From NCBI GenBank assembly GCA_030867875.1, contig JAOWCC010000577.1, positions 157,782,344 through 157,846,343 of the forward strand: a DNA stretch of 64,000 nt, in the 5' to 3' direction. The position numbers and the translations under genes are program-made. The first letter of the stretch is position 1; every line of letters starts with the position of its first letter. The DNA is from Actinernus sp. WN-2022. Its lineage: Eukaryota > Cnidaria > Anthozoa > Actiniaria > Actinernidae. Positions 33,345-43,078 of the stretch are shown piece by piece. Below the pieces are notes generated by a model, which saw only the letters and a program-made list of their open reading frames with translations, had not been told where the DNA came from and searched no databases.

Positions 33345-34050
33345 CAATGAAGAACAGATAAAGTCTTCAGGTAAGTTTTTTATATTTTTTCCCAGTCTGC
33401 ATTTTATACCGAGTCTGCAGTCTGCAGTCTGCATTTTATACCCAGTCTGCAATCTGCAGTCTGCAGATTATACTGACCGGTTTATTGTGTTATTCATTTG
33501 CCATTTAGTGCGATAAAATACCAGATATTCTGGATGTTTGAACCTTCGTAATTCAACTTTGAGCTTGGGCTGCCTGTGCCTACGGTTTTACATAATGGAC
33601 TACGATTTGACATAATGGCATGACGGTTTGATATAATGGCATGACGGTTTGATATAATGGCATGACGGTTTGATATAATGGCATGACGATTTGACATAAT
33701 GGCATGACGGTTTGATATAAGATATATGGCATGACGATTTTACATAATGGCATGACGGTTTGATATAATGGCATGATGGTTTGATATAATGGCATGACGA
33801 TTTGATATAATGAACTACGATTCGATATAATGGTTAACTACGGTTTGATATAATGAACTACGATTTGACATAATGGCATGACGGTTTGAAATAATGGCAT
33901 GACGGTTCAATATAATAGGACTACGGTTTGATATAATGGCATGACGGTTCGATATAATGGACTACGGTCGTTTGACATAGTGGTATGGCGGCTCGATGGA
34001 ATACACCACTACAGTATGATCTAATGCTATTTTTGTCCAGAATCCCCCTC
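33345..34050. repeat. Right arm of the large inverted-repeat structure, including a 21-bp array
   Basis: Contains, in inverse order to the left arm, the AGATAAAGTCTTCAGGTAAG block, CTGCAGT repeats (33392-33475), AAAATACCAGATATTCTGG, GAGCTTGGGCTGCCTGTG, about 19 copies of ACGGTTTGATATAATGGCATG (33578-33985), and the terminal TTTTGTCCAGAATCCCCCTC. The arms differ in copy number and have scattered substitutions, so they are not freshly duplicated. Confidence 0.88.
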
Positions 34051-34239
34051 ATAAAGTTCGTTTGGAACTTGGGAACTACGTTCCGAAGTACGCAAATTAC
34101 TTTTATACCTGTCAATCAAATTGTGATCTTCCAACTGAACTTTGGAACTTCGGTCGGAACTTCGCAACTAAGTTGCTCGCGAAGTTGGGAAGTTGGCGGT
34201 GAAGTTCGATCCCATTTTATTATGGCATATTCTTTTCAA

Positions 34240-34788
34240 CCCGGTTCCCAAGCACTACTGATCGAGTGAGACAGATGAACTAAAATGCTGGATGCTATAT
34301 CTTTCAAATACATTTTGTAATTTATCAAACACTCCAAGCGAACTCGTTTAGTACACGACCGAAGATCAAGTCAACTATATGTTCAAAACGAATTTCCACT
34401 TGGAGAAAAGCTTTGCTGATCTATCAGCTACAATTGCTAAAAGACAAATCCCCGCTGCTACCAAGAACTAGTCAACGAAATCATTTATGAAGAGCAAGAG
34501 ACCACAAAATATGCAACAACTAGCCATCTTGCGGATAAACAGAAACCACCAAAGAAGGTGAAGTCAGGTTTAATTTGGCACCATTTTCAGACATTTTTGA
34601 CCACAGAACATATAGTTGACTTGATCTTCGGTGATAAGTTTTAGTTTCAACCGTGTACTAAATGAGTTCGCTTGGAGTGTTTGATAAATAATTTAAGCAA
34701 AATGTATCGTCGTCTAATTCCCCTTTGAAAGATATAGCATCCAGCCTTTTAGTTCGTCTGTCTCACTCAGTAGTGCTTGGGAACCGGG
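34240..34788. mobile_element. 549-bp foldback element
   Basis: CCCGGTTCCCAAGCACTACT at 34240 is mirrored by AGTAGTGCTTGGGAACCGGG ending at 34788. Pairing continues through GAGTGAGACAGA, GGATGCTATATCTTTC, CAAACACTCCAAGCGAACTC and GATCAAGTCAACTATATG. Arms are about 145-175 bp with an approximately 225-bp unpaired centre. No target duplication is obvious and there is no coding sequence. Confidence 0.88.
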
Positions 34789-36400
34789 AGAGAAAATCGT
34801 ACGCACGCACGATCAGAAGATCAATTCTCCTAACCGTAACAGGCGTCAGAAATCGACTGACGGTGAGTTTGCACAGCGCGGGAAATCCCCCGATACAGAA
34901 CTGAGCCGAGAAACGAAGGAATGCTCTGTGTCCTCTGGCTCTGTCATTCTGTGTCAGTGTGTGGCTCTATTTTAAAAAACCCTGCTCCAACAGTCCCCGA
35001 AAAGACTAACTCGGAACTGATTCAAGACATGCTTTCCGGGAAATTTAAGGCGAAAGGCATTCAAGGAGTGGAGGACTTTAAAGGGGCCATCTCACCCACA
35101 GTGCTTAGCGCGCTCACATAGCATAGCGGCCATTTTCGATGCCATCGAAATCCAGAGTTTTATGGTAGTGGTTTTAATCTTTTCTACATCTCTGCCATCC
35201 TTCCAGCTATCGTCAAAAAAATCATACTAGGTTGAACCTTTTTTATTGCTTTTCCTATTGAGCCTCTTATTTAAGTGTTTTAAATTATTTGGTCATGCAA
35301 TTTTAGTTTTATTTCAGGTGGCCGGTAGTTCTCTGATGATGCCAGTCTCGTTCGTCCTCGGCGAAAGGAAACAATTGTCCGTTTGTGTCCACGATTTCCA
35401 CCTACAACATGGAGAAGCTATTCTGACCATTAATCTTTAGATGTAAAGATATATTAGTGCTTAGTTCGAGTATCTACTATCTTTGAGCCGATTTGGGTTT
35501 TTGAACACCGTGGCTGGCTTTATACGTGACCACAATTTGCAACAAAACTCCACTTGAAGAACAGTTTCCTAAAATCATTTTCAGGGCTTTGGCGTTTAAC
35601 TGTGGAAACGGGTCTCTCTCTGGTTTCGAAGGGCGGAATTCGGGCTTTGCCGAGATTTTCGGATTCACTGGCATGGGTTGATCATTTGAAGTTTATACTC
35701 GCACGAAATTTGACAAACAAAGCCGCCGAGACTGCATGATAATAATTTCCTATTCAAGCGGGCTGTTATTCGATCACTGTTCTGTCTTTAACTGGTTCTC
35801 TGGCACCAGCAACGAGATTACCTGCTAGCAGATGCATGATCTGTCTCTCTCTGCAGGGAAACATAAAACCGAGGGGAGAAACCTCTCTTTTCATAATTAT
35901 TAGTATTCTCTGTTTATAGTACTGATGACAGGGTTCGGAAGCGACGGGTGAGCGGTAAATATTATAGTCAACAAAATATTATAGGCAACGAAACTCCGCT
36001 TGGTCGACCCGAAAAGAATTGAGCAATTTCCTAAATTCATTTTGAGGGCCTCGGCATTTAACTTGTGGAAACAGGTCTCTCTCTGGTTTCGAAGGGCTTT
36101 CACACAGTGATTTCGCCGAGATTTTCGGATTCACCGGGATCGATCAAAGTTTATACTCACACGAAATTTGACAACAGAGGCAGAGCCGCCGTGATAATAA
36201 TTTCCCATTGAAACGAGCTGTAATTCGTTCACTGTTCTCTCTTGAACTGGTTCTCTGCTACTGCCACCAACGAGATTGCCTGCTAGCAGATATATCTATC
36301 TCTGTCTGCAAGTAAAAATAAAACCGAGGAGAGAAACCCCAGAGAAACCTTTCGCTTTCATAATTATTAGTATTACCCGGAGAGTGTGTTCTCTGTTTAT

Positions 36401-37010
36401 ACCCGGAGTATCCAATCGATAAACCAATCGATGAAAATCGATATCAATCGATATCAATTTATCGATTGATATTGGAAATCGATGAAAATCGATAAGAAGG
36501 GTTTGTGTGACTATCGATTTTATCGATTTCCAATATCAATCGATAATTTAACTTCATCGATTTTATCGATTTCCGATGAAAATCGATAACCTAACCCTAA
36601 CCTAACCTAACCCATCGCCACTTCAAATGTGCACTCTTGGTAGCCTTTAACCGTACAATTTATAGATACTTCTGATAGTTTTGCTTGTGTAGCCATGACT
36701 TGACGAGTAACGTCCGTTCACTGCTCACTTTCGTCTCGTGGGAAAACAAAGCCGTCTAAATAGCTTGTCACGTATCAGGATATCGACGGGTTATAATTAA
36801 AAACGAAACTTGATTCTTATCAAACAGAATGAAAACAATCGATACTAATCGATTAATCGATTTTTATCGATTGGCACCTTTTTTGTGTGACTATCGATTT
36901 TCATCGATTGACCGATATCAATCGATATCAATTAGTTAATTATATCGATTGATATCGATTTATCGATTGGCTTTCCGATGATCGATTTTCATCGATTGGG
37001 TACTCCGGGT
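36401..37010. mobile_element. ATCGAT-rich MITE with TTAT target duplication
   Basis: ACCCGGAGTATCCAATCGAT at 36401 mirrors ATCGATTGGGTACTCCGGGT ending at 37010. TTAT flanks both sides, and the duplicate copy nearby shows the unoccupied CTCTGTTTATAG site. Both halves are filled with ATCGAT and AATCGAT motifs able to pair in many registers. The centre (about 36585-36840) includes a short telomere-like stretch and unique sequence. Confidence 0.9.
36590..36613 (+). repeat. Short telomere-like CCTAA(CC) stretch
   Basis: CCTAACCCTAACCTAACCTA then ACCC is a short mixed run of CCCTAA/CCTAA units inside the MITE. Cnidarian telomeres use TTAGGG, so this resembles an interstitial telomeric seed, but it is only 24 bp. 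Confidence 0.6.
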
Positions 37011-37275
37011 TTATAGCAGCAGCGACGACGGGTGAGCGGTAAATGTTATAGTACAGCCAAATACTGCTGTATTACACTTTGTTGACTTCACATTCAACTT
37101 GTAAGGTACTATTAGTTTCATCAAGGTCATCCATGTTCAAATCAAAATTATCATGTCACCAACATAAAGAATACGCTTAGTTCGTGAAGTTCCCGCCGTG
37201 AACAAGGGGTCAAAGTCCCGGATATAAACAATAACAAAAGCACGCTAAGCACTGTGGGTGAGACGGCCCCTTTAA

Positions 37276-38845
37276 CTGGGTATTTTTGTCGCTGAATGTA
37301 CATGAGGAAACATGATTCCCCTGTTGAACTTTGAAGCAGGTTTTAGTTGAATGAACTTTTATTTTCACCAAACTCAATGGAAAGATCTAGCTGTTGGAAC
37401 TTTCCTTCCAATGAGATGAGGCTAAGAGTGCAAGGTAAGAGGGAAAAACTCATTTTGTTCTGTGAAAAAATCAACAAAATATCAACTTCACAACTGTCGC
37501 ACGTGAGTTTGCAAAATTCATGTAGTTGTTCATAAAATAGCAAGGAGAAAGCTAAAAACCTTATCTGAATTATCTAAGACCAAACAGGGTGAATGATAAC
37601 AATTGGCCTTATATAAAGGCTTATTATTTCGTGACTTCGTCGCCGACAAATACGTATATGTCCTTTTAGTTTTAGTTTGGGATAAAAAAAGACAGAGAAA
37701 AAAATTTGAAAGAGTGTTGCCTTGCTTTTCCCTCTCATCTACTCTAGTCTCTAGCTCCATTCTTTGCTCTATTCATCTATAAGGAGGTTGTTTAAAAACT
37801 AGACTTGTTAGCCGTTTGTGTGTTCAGTTTAGTTTTACCGTACGAAATAAGTTAGACGAAAAGTGGTTTCGACTTTTGTTTGTTGGACCACAAATAAAAA
37901 TATCTTGGCCGGGATGGTTAGCAAATTTGATAACTTTGTCGGTTGGCTGTATTTTTGTTAAATATATATGTCGGTTTTGCTGATTACAATCATATTATTG
38001 AAAGTCAACGTTTGGTGAAAACATTCTTCCTTGTCGATTGCCATTTTGATCAGTTCATTCACAATCGCGTACCAGCGAATTTCCATGTCTATGGACTCTC
38101 ATATAAACACGGCTTTCAGCCAATCAGCGCGCGAGTTTCCTCTGGGTTATTTTATAAAGAGTTATAGAAACACGGCTTACAGCCAATCAGAGCGCGCGTA
38201 CTATCGAAACTATTTTATAATATTAAATGTAAACTACAGAATAATGAATAAGCTCCACATTAAGTGAGTTCATTTTAGCAACTAGCTTTTGGATGTGAAA
38301 GTAATAAAACTTACAATTTTAGAGAACAACAAACAAATTTACTATATTTAGTCACGTAATTGTTTCAAGCATATCCCGTACTGGCACAAAAGCCAAAACC
38401 AGAAGATTGAGCTGGCAGTTCACTCCATAGGAAAAACGACTAATTCCAAACCTCTTGTTCAGCCGATTGCTCCAGTGACTTGTGGAGTTGTGCAGATCGT
38501 TTTTAATTCCGACGAAAGCTACTCAGTTTTCAACAGACGAATGAACCCTTTTCTTAATTTTTGCTTTACCAAAGCGATTGCTTCCAACAAAAGGATTGAA
38601 TAAATGTCATTCCCTTGCAGTTCGAGAACTTTTTAGCAAGCTAGATATTCTCTTTTCCTTGAGACCAAGGACAAGCTAAGGTTTGAATAAACATTTTGTT
38701 GAGCAGAGATCAATGAATGACTTGTTTAACAGTCGCGCCCGCCAGCGCTCCGCTTAATTTATGCGATTTTTTTCGCGCGCTTCATGTATTGAGAATTTAT
38801 ATTTCATCACCAATAAAAACATTATTCGTGGTTATGTTATAAAAG
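37276..38845. other. No gene; duplicated AGCCAATCAG block
   Basis: AAACACGGCTTTCAGCCAAT CAGCGCGCGAG (about 38105) and AAACACGGCTTACAGCCAAT CAGAGCGCGCG (about 38169) are tandem copies of one block. A related block with AGCCAATCAGAGCGCGCGTA is at 61300. Nothing else is recognised. Confidence 0.5.
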
Positions 38846-39029
38846 AAATGGTAAACGCCACAGCTGTGCGTCCATCGAGTTATGGCCGCACTTGGGAGGT
38901 TGCCTAAGCACTCAAGAAGCTTTGAACTTGAAGCTTTTTGCCTCGAGCGACTCTTACGCTTCTTTCGTGCTTAGCAACCTCCCGCGTGTGTCCATAACTT
39001 GATGGACGCACGCTGCACGTTTACCATTT
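38846..39029. repeat. 184-bp palindrome (foldback element)
   Basis: AAATGGTAAACG at 38846 mirrors CGTTTACCATTT ending at 39029. Inner arms pair GTGCGTCCATCGAGTTATGG with CCATAACTTGATGGACGCAC and GGGAGGTTGCCTAAGCAC with GTGCTTAGCAACCTCCC. The loop is short and GAAGCTT-rich. Confidence 0.88.
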
Positions 39030-39103
39030 CTCCACCAATGCTTCTTGAGATTTTTTTTGAGACTGCCGAAATATGGTCTTTCCAATTTAGACTAGAATCA
39101 ATC

Positions 39104-39198
39104 ATTATTAAATTAGAGATTAAATGTCCCTGAACAAACAAAGAAAAACGAGGGGATCATGGTATTACTGTATTATCTAATGAGTCTGCGCTCATTAG
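39104..39198 (+). repeat. Dispersed repeat, second copy of the block in 19024-19178
   Basis: Shares GAGATTAAATGTCC.TGAAC, AAACAAAGAAAA.CGAGGGG, ATCATGGTATTA and TAATGAGTCTGCGCTCATTA with 19050-19140. It abuts a LINE fragment at 39198. Confidence 0.8.
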
Positions 39199-40125
39199 GG
39201 TACAGAATGATATTCTGTGCGCCATTGACGAAGACAGATATGTCATTTTGCTGTTATTGGATCTCTCAGCAGCATTTGACACGGTCGACCACCACATACT
39301 TTTACCCAGACTGTCCAACCGCATCGGGATCAAAGGGACGGTGTACGCATGGTTTGAGTCATACCTACCTGATCGAAGGCAGTTCGTCTGCATCGGAAAG
39401 GCAAGATCATCTAGTAGTCCACTGACATGCGGTGAACCACATGGTCTGTCCTTGGGCCGATCCTTTATCTATTGTACACAGCCCCTCTTGGTGAGATCGT
39501 GCGCGGCCACGGTGTATCGTATCATATGTATGCTGACGATACGCAAATTTACCTCACATTTAAGTAATCTGTGTTGGTGGATATGCAACAGTCCCGTGCC
39601 AGAGTCGAAGCATGTGTAAATGACATCGAACATTGGATGCTACACAATAACTTAAAGTTAAACAGTGACAAGACAGAGCTCCTAGTACTGCACTCAAAGT
39701 TTCGCGCTCAACCCTCTATCGAGTCTGTTGCTGTTGGGGACGTCCCAGTAACACCCACTGATAATGCACGGAACATTGGTGTAGTCTTCGATACAACCAT
39801 GAATCTTGAAAAACGTGTTAATGAAATTTGTAAGAGTGTATTCTATCACATTAGAAATATTTCACAAGTAAGACGATTTCTCAGTTATGATTCTACGAAG
39901 ACCCTAGTTCATGCATTCGTTACCTCGCGAATTGATAGTTGCAACGCCCTTCCCTTTGGCTTACCTAGTTCTCTTATTCAGAGGCTACAACACGTGCTTA
40001 ACTCAGCTGCTAGCTATAGGCTTGTAACATTATCACCCAAGGCTGAGCATGCCACGCCGCTATTGATGGAGTTACACTGGCTCCCGGTTGAGCAACGAGT
40101 TAATTATAAAATTATAAAATCGCAA
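39198..40125 (+). pseudogene. LINE reverse-transcriptase fragment (CR1/L2-like), frameshifted
   Basis: Segments of non-LTR reverse transcriptase appear in three frames. VQNDILCAIDEDRYVILLLL then DLSAAFDTVDHHILL (motif A) is at 39200-39310. A GxxG...SYLPDRRQFV region follows, and [14 protein letters not shown] (motif C, catalytic Y-x-D-D) is at about 39521-39565 in another frame. Then come HWMLHNNLKLNSDKTELLVL and a NIGVVFDTTMNLEKRVNEIC block, and finally RIDSCNALPFGLPSSLIQRL and ELHWLPVEQRVNYKI near 40125. The 5' part (endonuclease) and the very end are missing. It is a dead copy in the same transcriptional direction as the plus strand. Confidence 0.85.
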
Positions 40126-40248
40126 CAAGTAGGTTATTGTATTTATATTTCCTCGCAATAAGTAGGGTATTGCTTATAAGTATATATCAGTAAGCAGGTA
40201 GTCCTTCAATTTAGTTTTTTAAGTCCGGGTAGGATAATTTTATAGCGC

Positions 40249-40325
40249 TAAGTCTGTAATTACAGTTTAACCTCGTTTAGTGATTTAATCCCAGGGTACC
40301 CCTTGCTTCGAACAACCGGGCCAGG
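40249..40325. repeat. Degenerate right half of the MITE family at 42320-42457
   Basis: Shares AGTCTGTAATTACAGTTTAA with the AATCTGTAATTGCAATCTGT ACAGTTTAA region, then TTGCTTCGAACAACCGGGCC, with 42360-42456. The left end is eroded. Confidence 0.65.
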
Positions 40326-40539
40326 GGCACAAGGATGAAAAACTAAAAGGCTGAGCGAATAAAGAGACTCGAATTTATACTAGTGGTGAACGACTTGACT
40401 GCGTAATATTATGCGCATATTATGGAAACAACATAAAAAGATTAGCACATCTTGTGAATAGTTTGAATAAAATATATACATAGAGGCAAGCCTAAAACTG
40501 GAACTTCAGATTAGCTGGTCTGGCTCTACAGACTCATAG

Positions 40540-40860
40540 GTTCGATAACTGGTAGTATCGCAACATGAAGAAAGAACCAAGCAATAAGATGACAAAATTA
40601 AAACGTTAAAATGGAGGAAAAGATTCAGAAAACTGAAAAAGAAAAAAAAGAAAAAAGAAAAGAATCGCTCACCTTCGGAACAGAAGGCGTGCGTTTTTGC
40701 CGCTCGGCTAGAGCCGATCATTAGTCACGTGACTCGAAACATGGATAGTCTTTCTACTAAGCGATATTTTCTCTTTTTTTTTTTTACTTCATCTTTCTCA
40801 GTTTTCTTAATATTTTCCTCCGTTTTGAGCCGCCTTTCACACTAATTTCTTTTCATCTGC
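40540..40860. mobile_element. Pair of tRNA-headed SINE-like fragments in opposite orientation
   Basis: On the minus strand 40725-40540 reads GATCGGCTCTAGCCGAGCGG CAAAAACGC then an A/T-rich body, similar to the element at 32870-33065. At 40745-40860 the body part (CTCAGTTTTCTT, TTTTGAGCCGCCTTTCACAC) recurs in the other orientation. Neither has a complete tRNA fold. Confidence 0.45.
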
Positions 40861-41239
40861 CATCTTATACCTTGGTTTTCTCTTAGCTTCATGCTCTTCA
40901 TGCTCGAAAATAAACTGTATAAATGTAGAGAAAGTGCAGCACTATTCAGGCACGACGCGCGCAGGGTTTCGGTATTGAAGCTGTAATATCCTGGAATTGA
41001 ACATGAGTAGAGTATGCTTTAACAATGACCGGCTGTGATCCCAGATCAGATTGTAGCCATGTCGTAATTCTAAAGTGATAATCTAAAGCCTCGCAAAGCT
41101 TACAGACAATATACACATTTAATTTAACAGTATATTTTGGCGTTGCGCCGTTCAAGCGATTCTACACAGTAGGAAAGCTCTTTTATAAAGCTGATTTATT
41201 TGATACTTAAAACTTTACACGGTTTAAAAATCGATTTTG

Positions 41240-42107
41240 AAAGGCTAATGCAGTTGGTAGAGCACGGTCTAGAGTGCGGGAGGTCAGGGATTCGAATCCC
41301 GGCCGAGTCCTTGCGCAGGGACGTACAATGTATAAGCCGTTGACCTTGTCTCCTTCCTCTTCTAATCTATACGAGAGGGACGTGAAAGAACCTGTTGTGT
41401 TATTTCGAGAAAGAGTAGGGGATTGTCTCCCGACACAACAGCTTGGTATTCTGAGGTACTAACAATCACTCATGATTGTAAACTGCACGGCAGCACATTG
41501 CGCCACAATAGCAGTCTGTAGCACAAAATATAACCTTGTGAAGCGCATTTGGATAGTAAGTAAGTAAAGTAAGTAAATATTTTATTTCAACACGGTAGGT
41601 CTATCAGTCTAATACAACACTGTTTCCCATAAAAGCCGTGTATAAAAATATTAGAATATTAGAATATACTATGATATAAAATGATATAAAAATAATAAAA
41701 TGTTCAATTTACAGGGCATCAAATAAGCTGTGAAGTAATTTGTTCAGCTTATTTCTTAAAGTAGTAATTGATTTGCAAATTCTTATCTCTTCATGTAACG
41801 AATTCCAGAAAAAAGCTCCTTTGTAGCCGAAAGGCTTTTTCTCATAGTTGGTTTTTGGGAGAGGCAATTGTAATTTTGTTGTCGAGCCTCTTATAATTTA
41901 TTAATTAAATATTTAGGCGCTTGATTATTATTCACTTGTACATTTCAATGGCCAAGAGCTTACTTCGGCGAGTAGACAGTCGGTCCCATTCTAATTTTTC
42001 AAGAAGAGGGCCAGCATTACCATCGAAGTTTGCATTTGTAATTATTCTGGATATATTCATATAGAATTTGCGCTATATAAATGAATACATTTACCTTTTT
42101 ACCTTTT
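41240..42107 (+). mobile_element. SINE split by a LINE 3' fragment
   Basis: The left half (41240-41555) has a tRNA-like head with B-box GGGATTCGAATCCCGGCC and the same body as 10629-10985. The right half (42048-42107) has ATTCATATAGAATTTGCGCT, ATATAAATGAATAC and the T-rich tail. TGGATA, duplicated at 41550-41555 and 42048-42053, marks the insertion of the intervening LINE fragment. Confidence 0.85.
41556..42047 (-). mobile_element. LINE 3' end inserted in the SINE (6-bp target duplication)
   Basis: The plus strand starts with a GTAAGTAAGTAAAG simple tail (the LINE 3' end). Minus-strand translation around 41860-41720 gives YEKKPFGYKGAFFWNSLHEE followed by IRICKSITTLRNKLNKLL and a stop, the usual C-terminus of CR1/L2-like ORF2. 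It is 5'-truncated, as is typical for target-primed reverse transcription. Confidence 0.85.
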
Positions 42108-42179
42108 ATATATCAATTTTGAATATTTCAGAGGAATCTTTTCTCCTCCATCAAACAGGCTCCTGCATCTAACACAACA

Positions 42180-42850
42180 AATATGCATTATATATGCAGG
42201 CTGCAATGTATTTAATGTGTTATCTGTGCGTTTAAATAGCCAATACCCGCTATCCACACGAGAATCAAATGTGCTTTTGGTTTCGACGAGGCTCTACCGC
42301 TTCTGTTGCTTTGACATATGGGCCGGGTTGTTCGAAGCAAGGTTAACTATAACCCTAGGTTAGCGCTAAATCTGTAATTGCAATCTGTACAGTTTAACCC
42401 AGGATTAGCGATTTAACCCTGGGTTAGCGCTTAACCTTGCTTCGAACAACCGGGCCCTGCATTATATATGCAGGCTGAAACGTATTTAATGTGTTATCTG
42501 TGCGTTGAAATACCCAATACCCTCTATCCACACGAGAATCAACTGTGCTTTTGGTTTCGACGAGGCGCTACCACCTCTGTTGCTTTGATATCTGCATTAT
42601 ATATGCAGGCTGAAACATATTTTAATGTGTTATCTGTGCGATTTAATACCCAATACCCGCTATCCACACGAGAATCAACTGTGATTTTGGTTTCGACAAG
42701 GCGCCACCACCTCTGTTGCTTTGATATCTGCATTATATATGCAGGCTGCAACGTATTTTAATGTGTTATCTGTGCGTTTAAATACCCAATACCCGCTATC
42801 CACACGAGAATCAACTGTGCTTTTGGTTTCGACGAGGCGCCACCTCTGCA
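42180..42850. repeat. 133-bp tandem repeat, 4 copies, overlapping the arylsulfatase 3' end
   Basis: Units begin with TGCATTATATATGCAGGCTG and run through ACCCGCTATCCACACGAGAA, TCAA.TGTGCTTTTGGTTTCG and ACGAGGCGC to TCTGTTGCTTTGATATC. Copies start at about 42189, 42459, 42590 and 42727. The first and second are separated by a MITE (42320-42457). The fourth copy contains the stop codon and last codons of the arylsulfatase gene on the minus strand. Confidence 0.92.
42320..42457. mobile_element. 138-bp palindromic MITE
   Basis: GGGCCGGGTTGTTCGAAGCA AGGTTAAC at 42320 mirrors GTTAACCTTGC..GAACAACCGGGCCC ending at 42457 with small changes. Internal TAACCCTAGGTTAGCGCTAA and TTAGCGATTTAACCCTGGGT blocks also mirror. 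It is inserted in the 133-bp tandem array. Eroded relatives occur at 40249-40325 and about 54240-54310. Confidence 0.88.
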
Positions 42851-43078
42851 TTTTTCGATCCACGGTTTCCAACTTCCTGTTTTGTGAGCCAAAGCTCTTG
42901 CAGCAGCATCTGGCGGTTGGTTCAGAAAACGTGTAGTCGTTCTGTTGTAGAACTCGATTCTGCTCTTCAGATACTTCACCAGAGCTGGATAACGGTCTTT
43001 CAAGTCATGCCGCTCTTCGGGGTCAGCGGTTATGTTGTACAGCGCCAAGCCGACGAATGGTAGTCGGTCATTTAACAT
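42758..43078 (-). CDS. Arylsulfatase exon 7 (terminal) with repeat-derived tail
   Basis: Acceptor TCTAACTGACTTTTAG. Encodes [40 protein letters not shown] and [13 protein letters not shown], after which the frame enters the 133-bp tandem repeat ([20 protein letters not shown]...) and stops at 42758-42760. Family members usually end soon after the G-x-W-x-P-W motif, so the tail of about 25 residues is unusual. Confidence 0.88.
   Translation of the reverse strand: MLNDRLPFVGLALYNITADPEERHDLKDRYPALVKYLKSRIEFYNRTTTRFLNQPPDAAARALAHKTGSWKPWIEKCRGGASSKPKAQLILVWIAGIGYLNAQITH

Larger units (their letters stand above)
24102..34050. mobile_element. About 10-kb compound structure bounded by long inverted repeats
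   Basis: GAGGGGGATTCTGGACAAAA at 24102 is mirrored at 34031-34050. Inward from each end follow the same blocks in mirrored order. First comes ATAGCATTAGATC..GTACTGTAGTGGTG. Next is an array of CATGCCATTATATCAAACCGT, then a GGCAGCCCAAGCT block and CCAGAATATCTGGTATTTTA. Last come CTGCAGACTGCAGA repeats and an ACTTACCTGAAGACTTTATC block. The left arm is 24102-25032 plus 26101-26275, split by an inserted palindrome (25025-26101). The right arm is 33345-34050. Between the arms lie a minisatellite, a zinc-ribbon frame and the 27874-32296 transposon. It is probably one long-TIR transposon that received later insertions. No clear target duplication is visible. Confidence 0.75.
35539..37060. repeat. 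Tandem duplication inside the TTAA element
   Basis: Copy A (about 35539-35990) and copy B (about 35993-36400 plus 37011-37060) share AACAAAACTCC/AACGAAACTCC, GTCTCTCTCTGGTTTCGAAG, GCCGAGATTTTCGGATTCAC, TGATAATAATTTCC, TTTCATAATTATTAGTATT and GACGGGTGAGCGGTAAAT. Copy A keeps CTCTGTTTATAG uninterrupted, the empty site for the MITE inserted in copy B. Confidence 0.85.
35082..37271. mobile_element. 2.19-kb element with TTAA target duplication and about 32-bp TIRs
   Basis: AGGGGCCATCTCACCCACAG then TGCTTAGCGCGC at 35082-35113 is mirrored at 37240-37271 with two mismatches. TTAA flanks both ends (35078-35081 and 37272-37275). The TTAA duplication is the hallmark of piggyBac and Kolobok elements. 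No transposase frame is present. Inside is a tandem duplication of about 454 bp period, whose second copy is interrupted by a MITE. The sequence just left of the insertion (34921-35080) has an open frame (ELIQDMLSGKFKAKGIQG) that might be a disrupted exon, but no family is recognised. Confidence 0.88.

Noticed and set aside
42758..43078. Treating the terminal arylsulfatase frame as a separate gene because it begins with ATG
   Set aside because: The ATG directly follows a TTTTAG acceptor, joins exon 6 in phase 0, and the DPEERHDL motif continues the sulfatase alignment.
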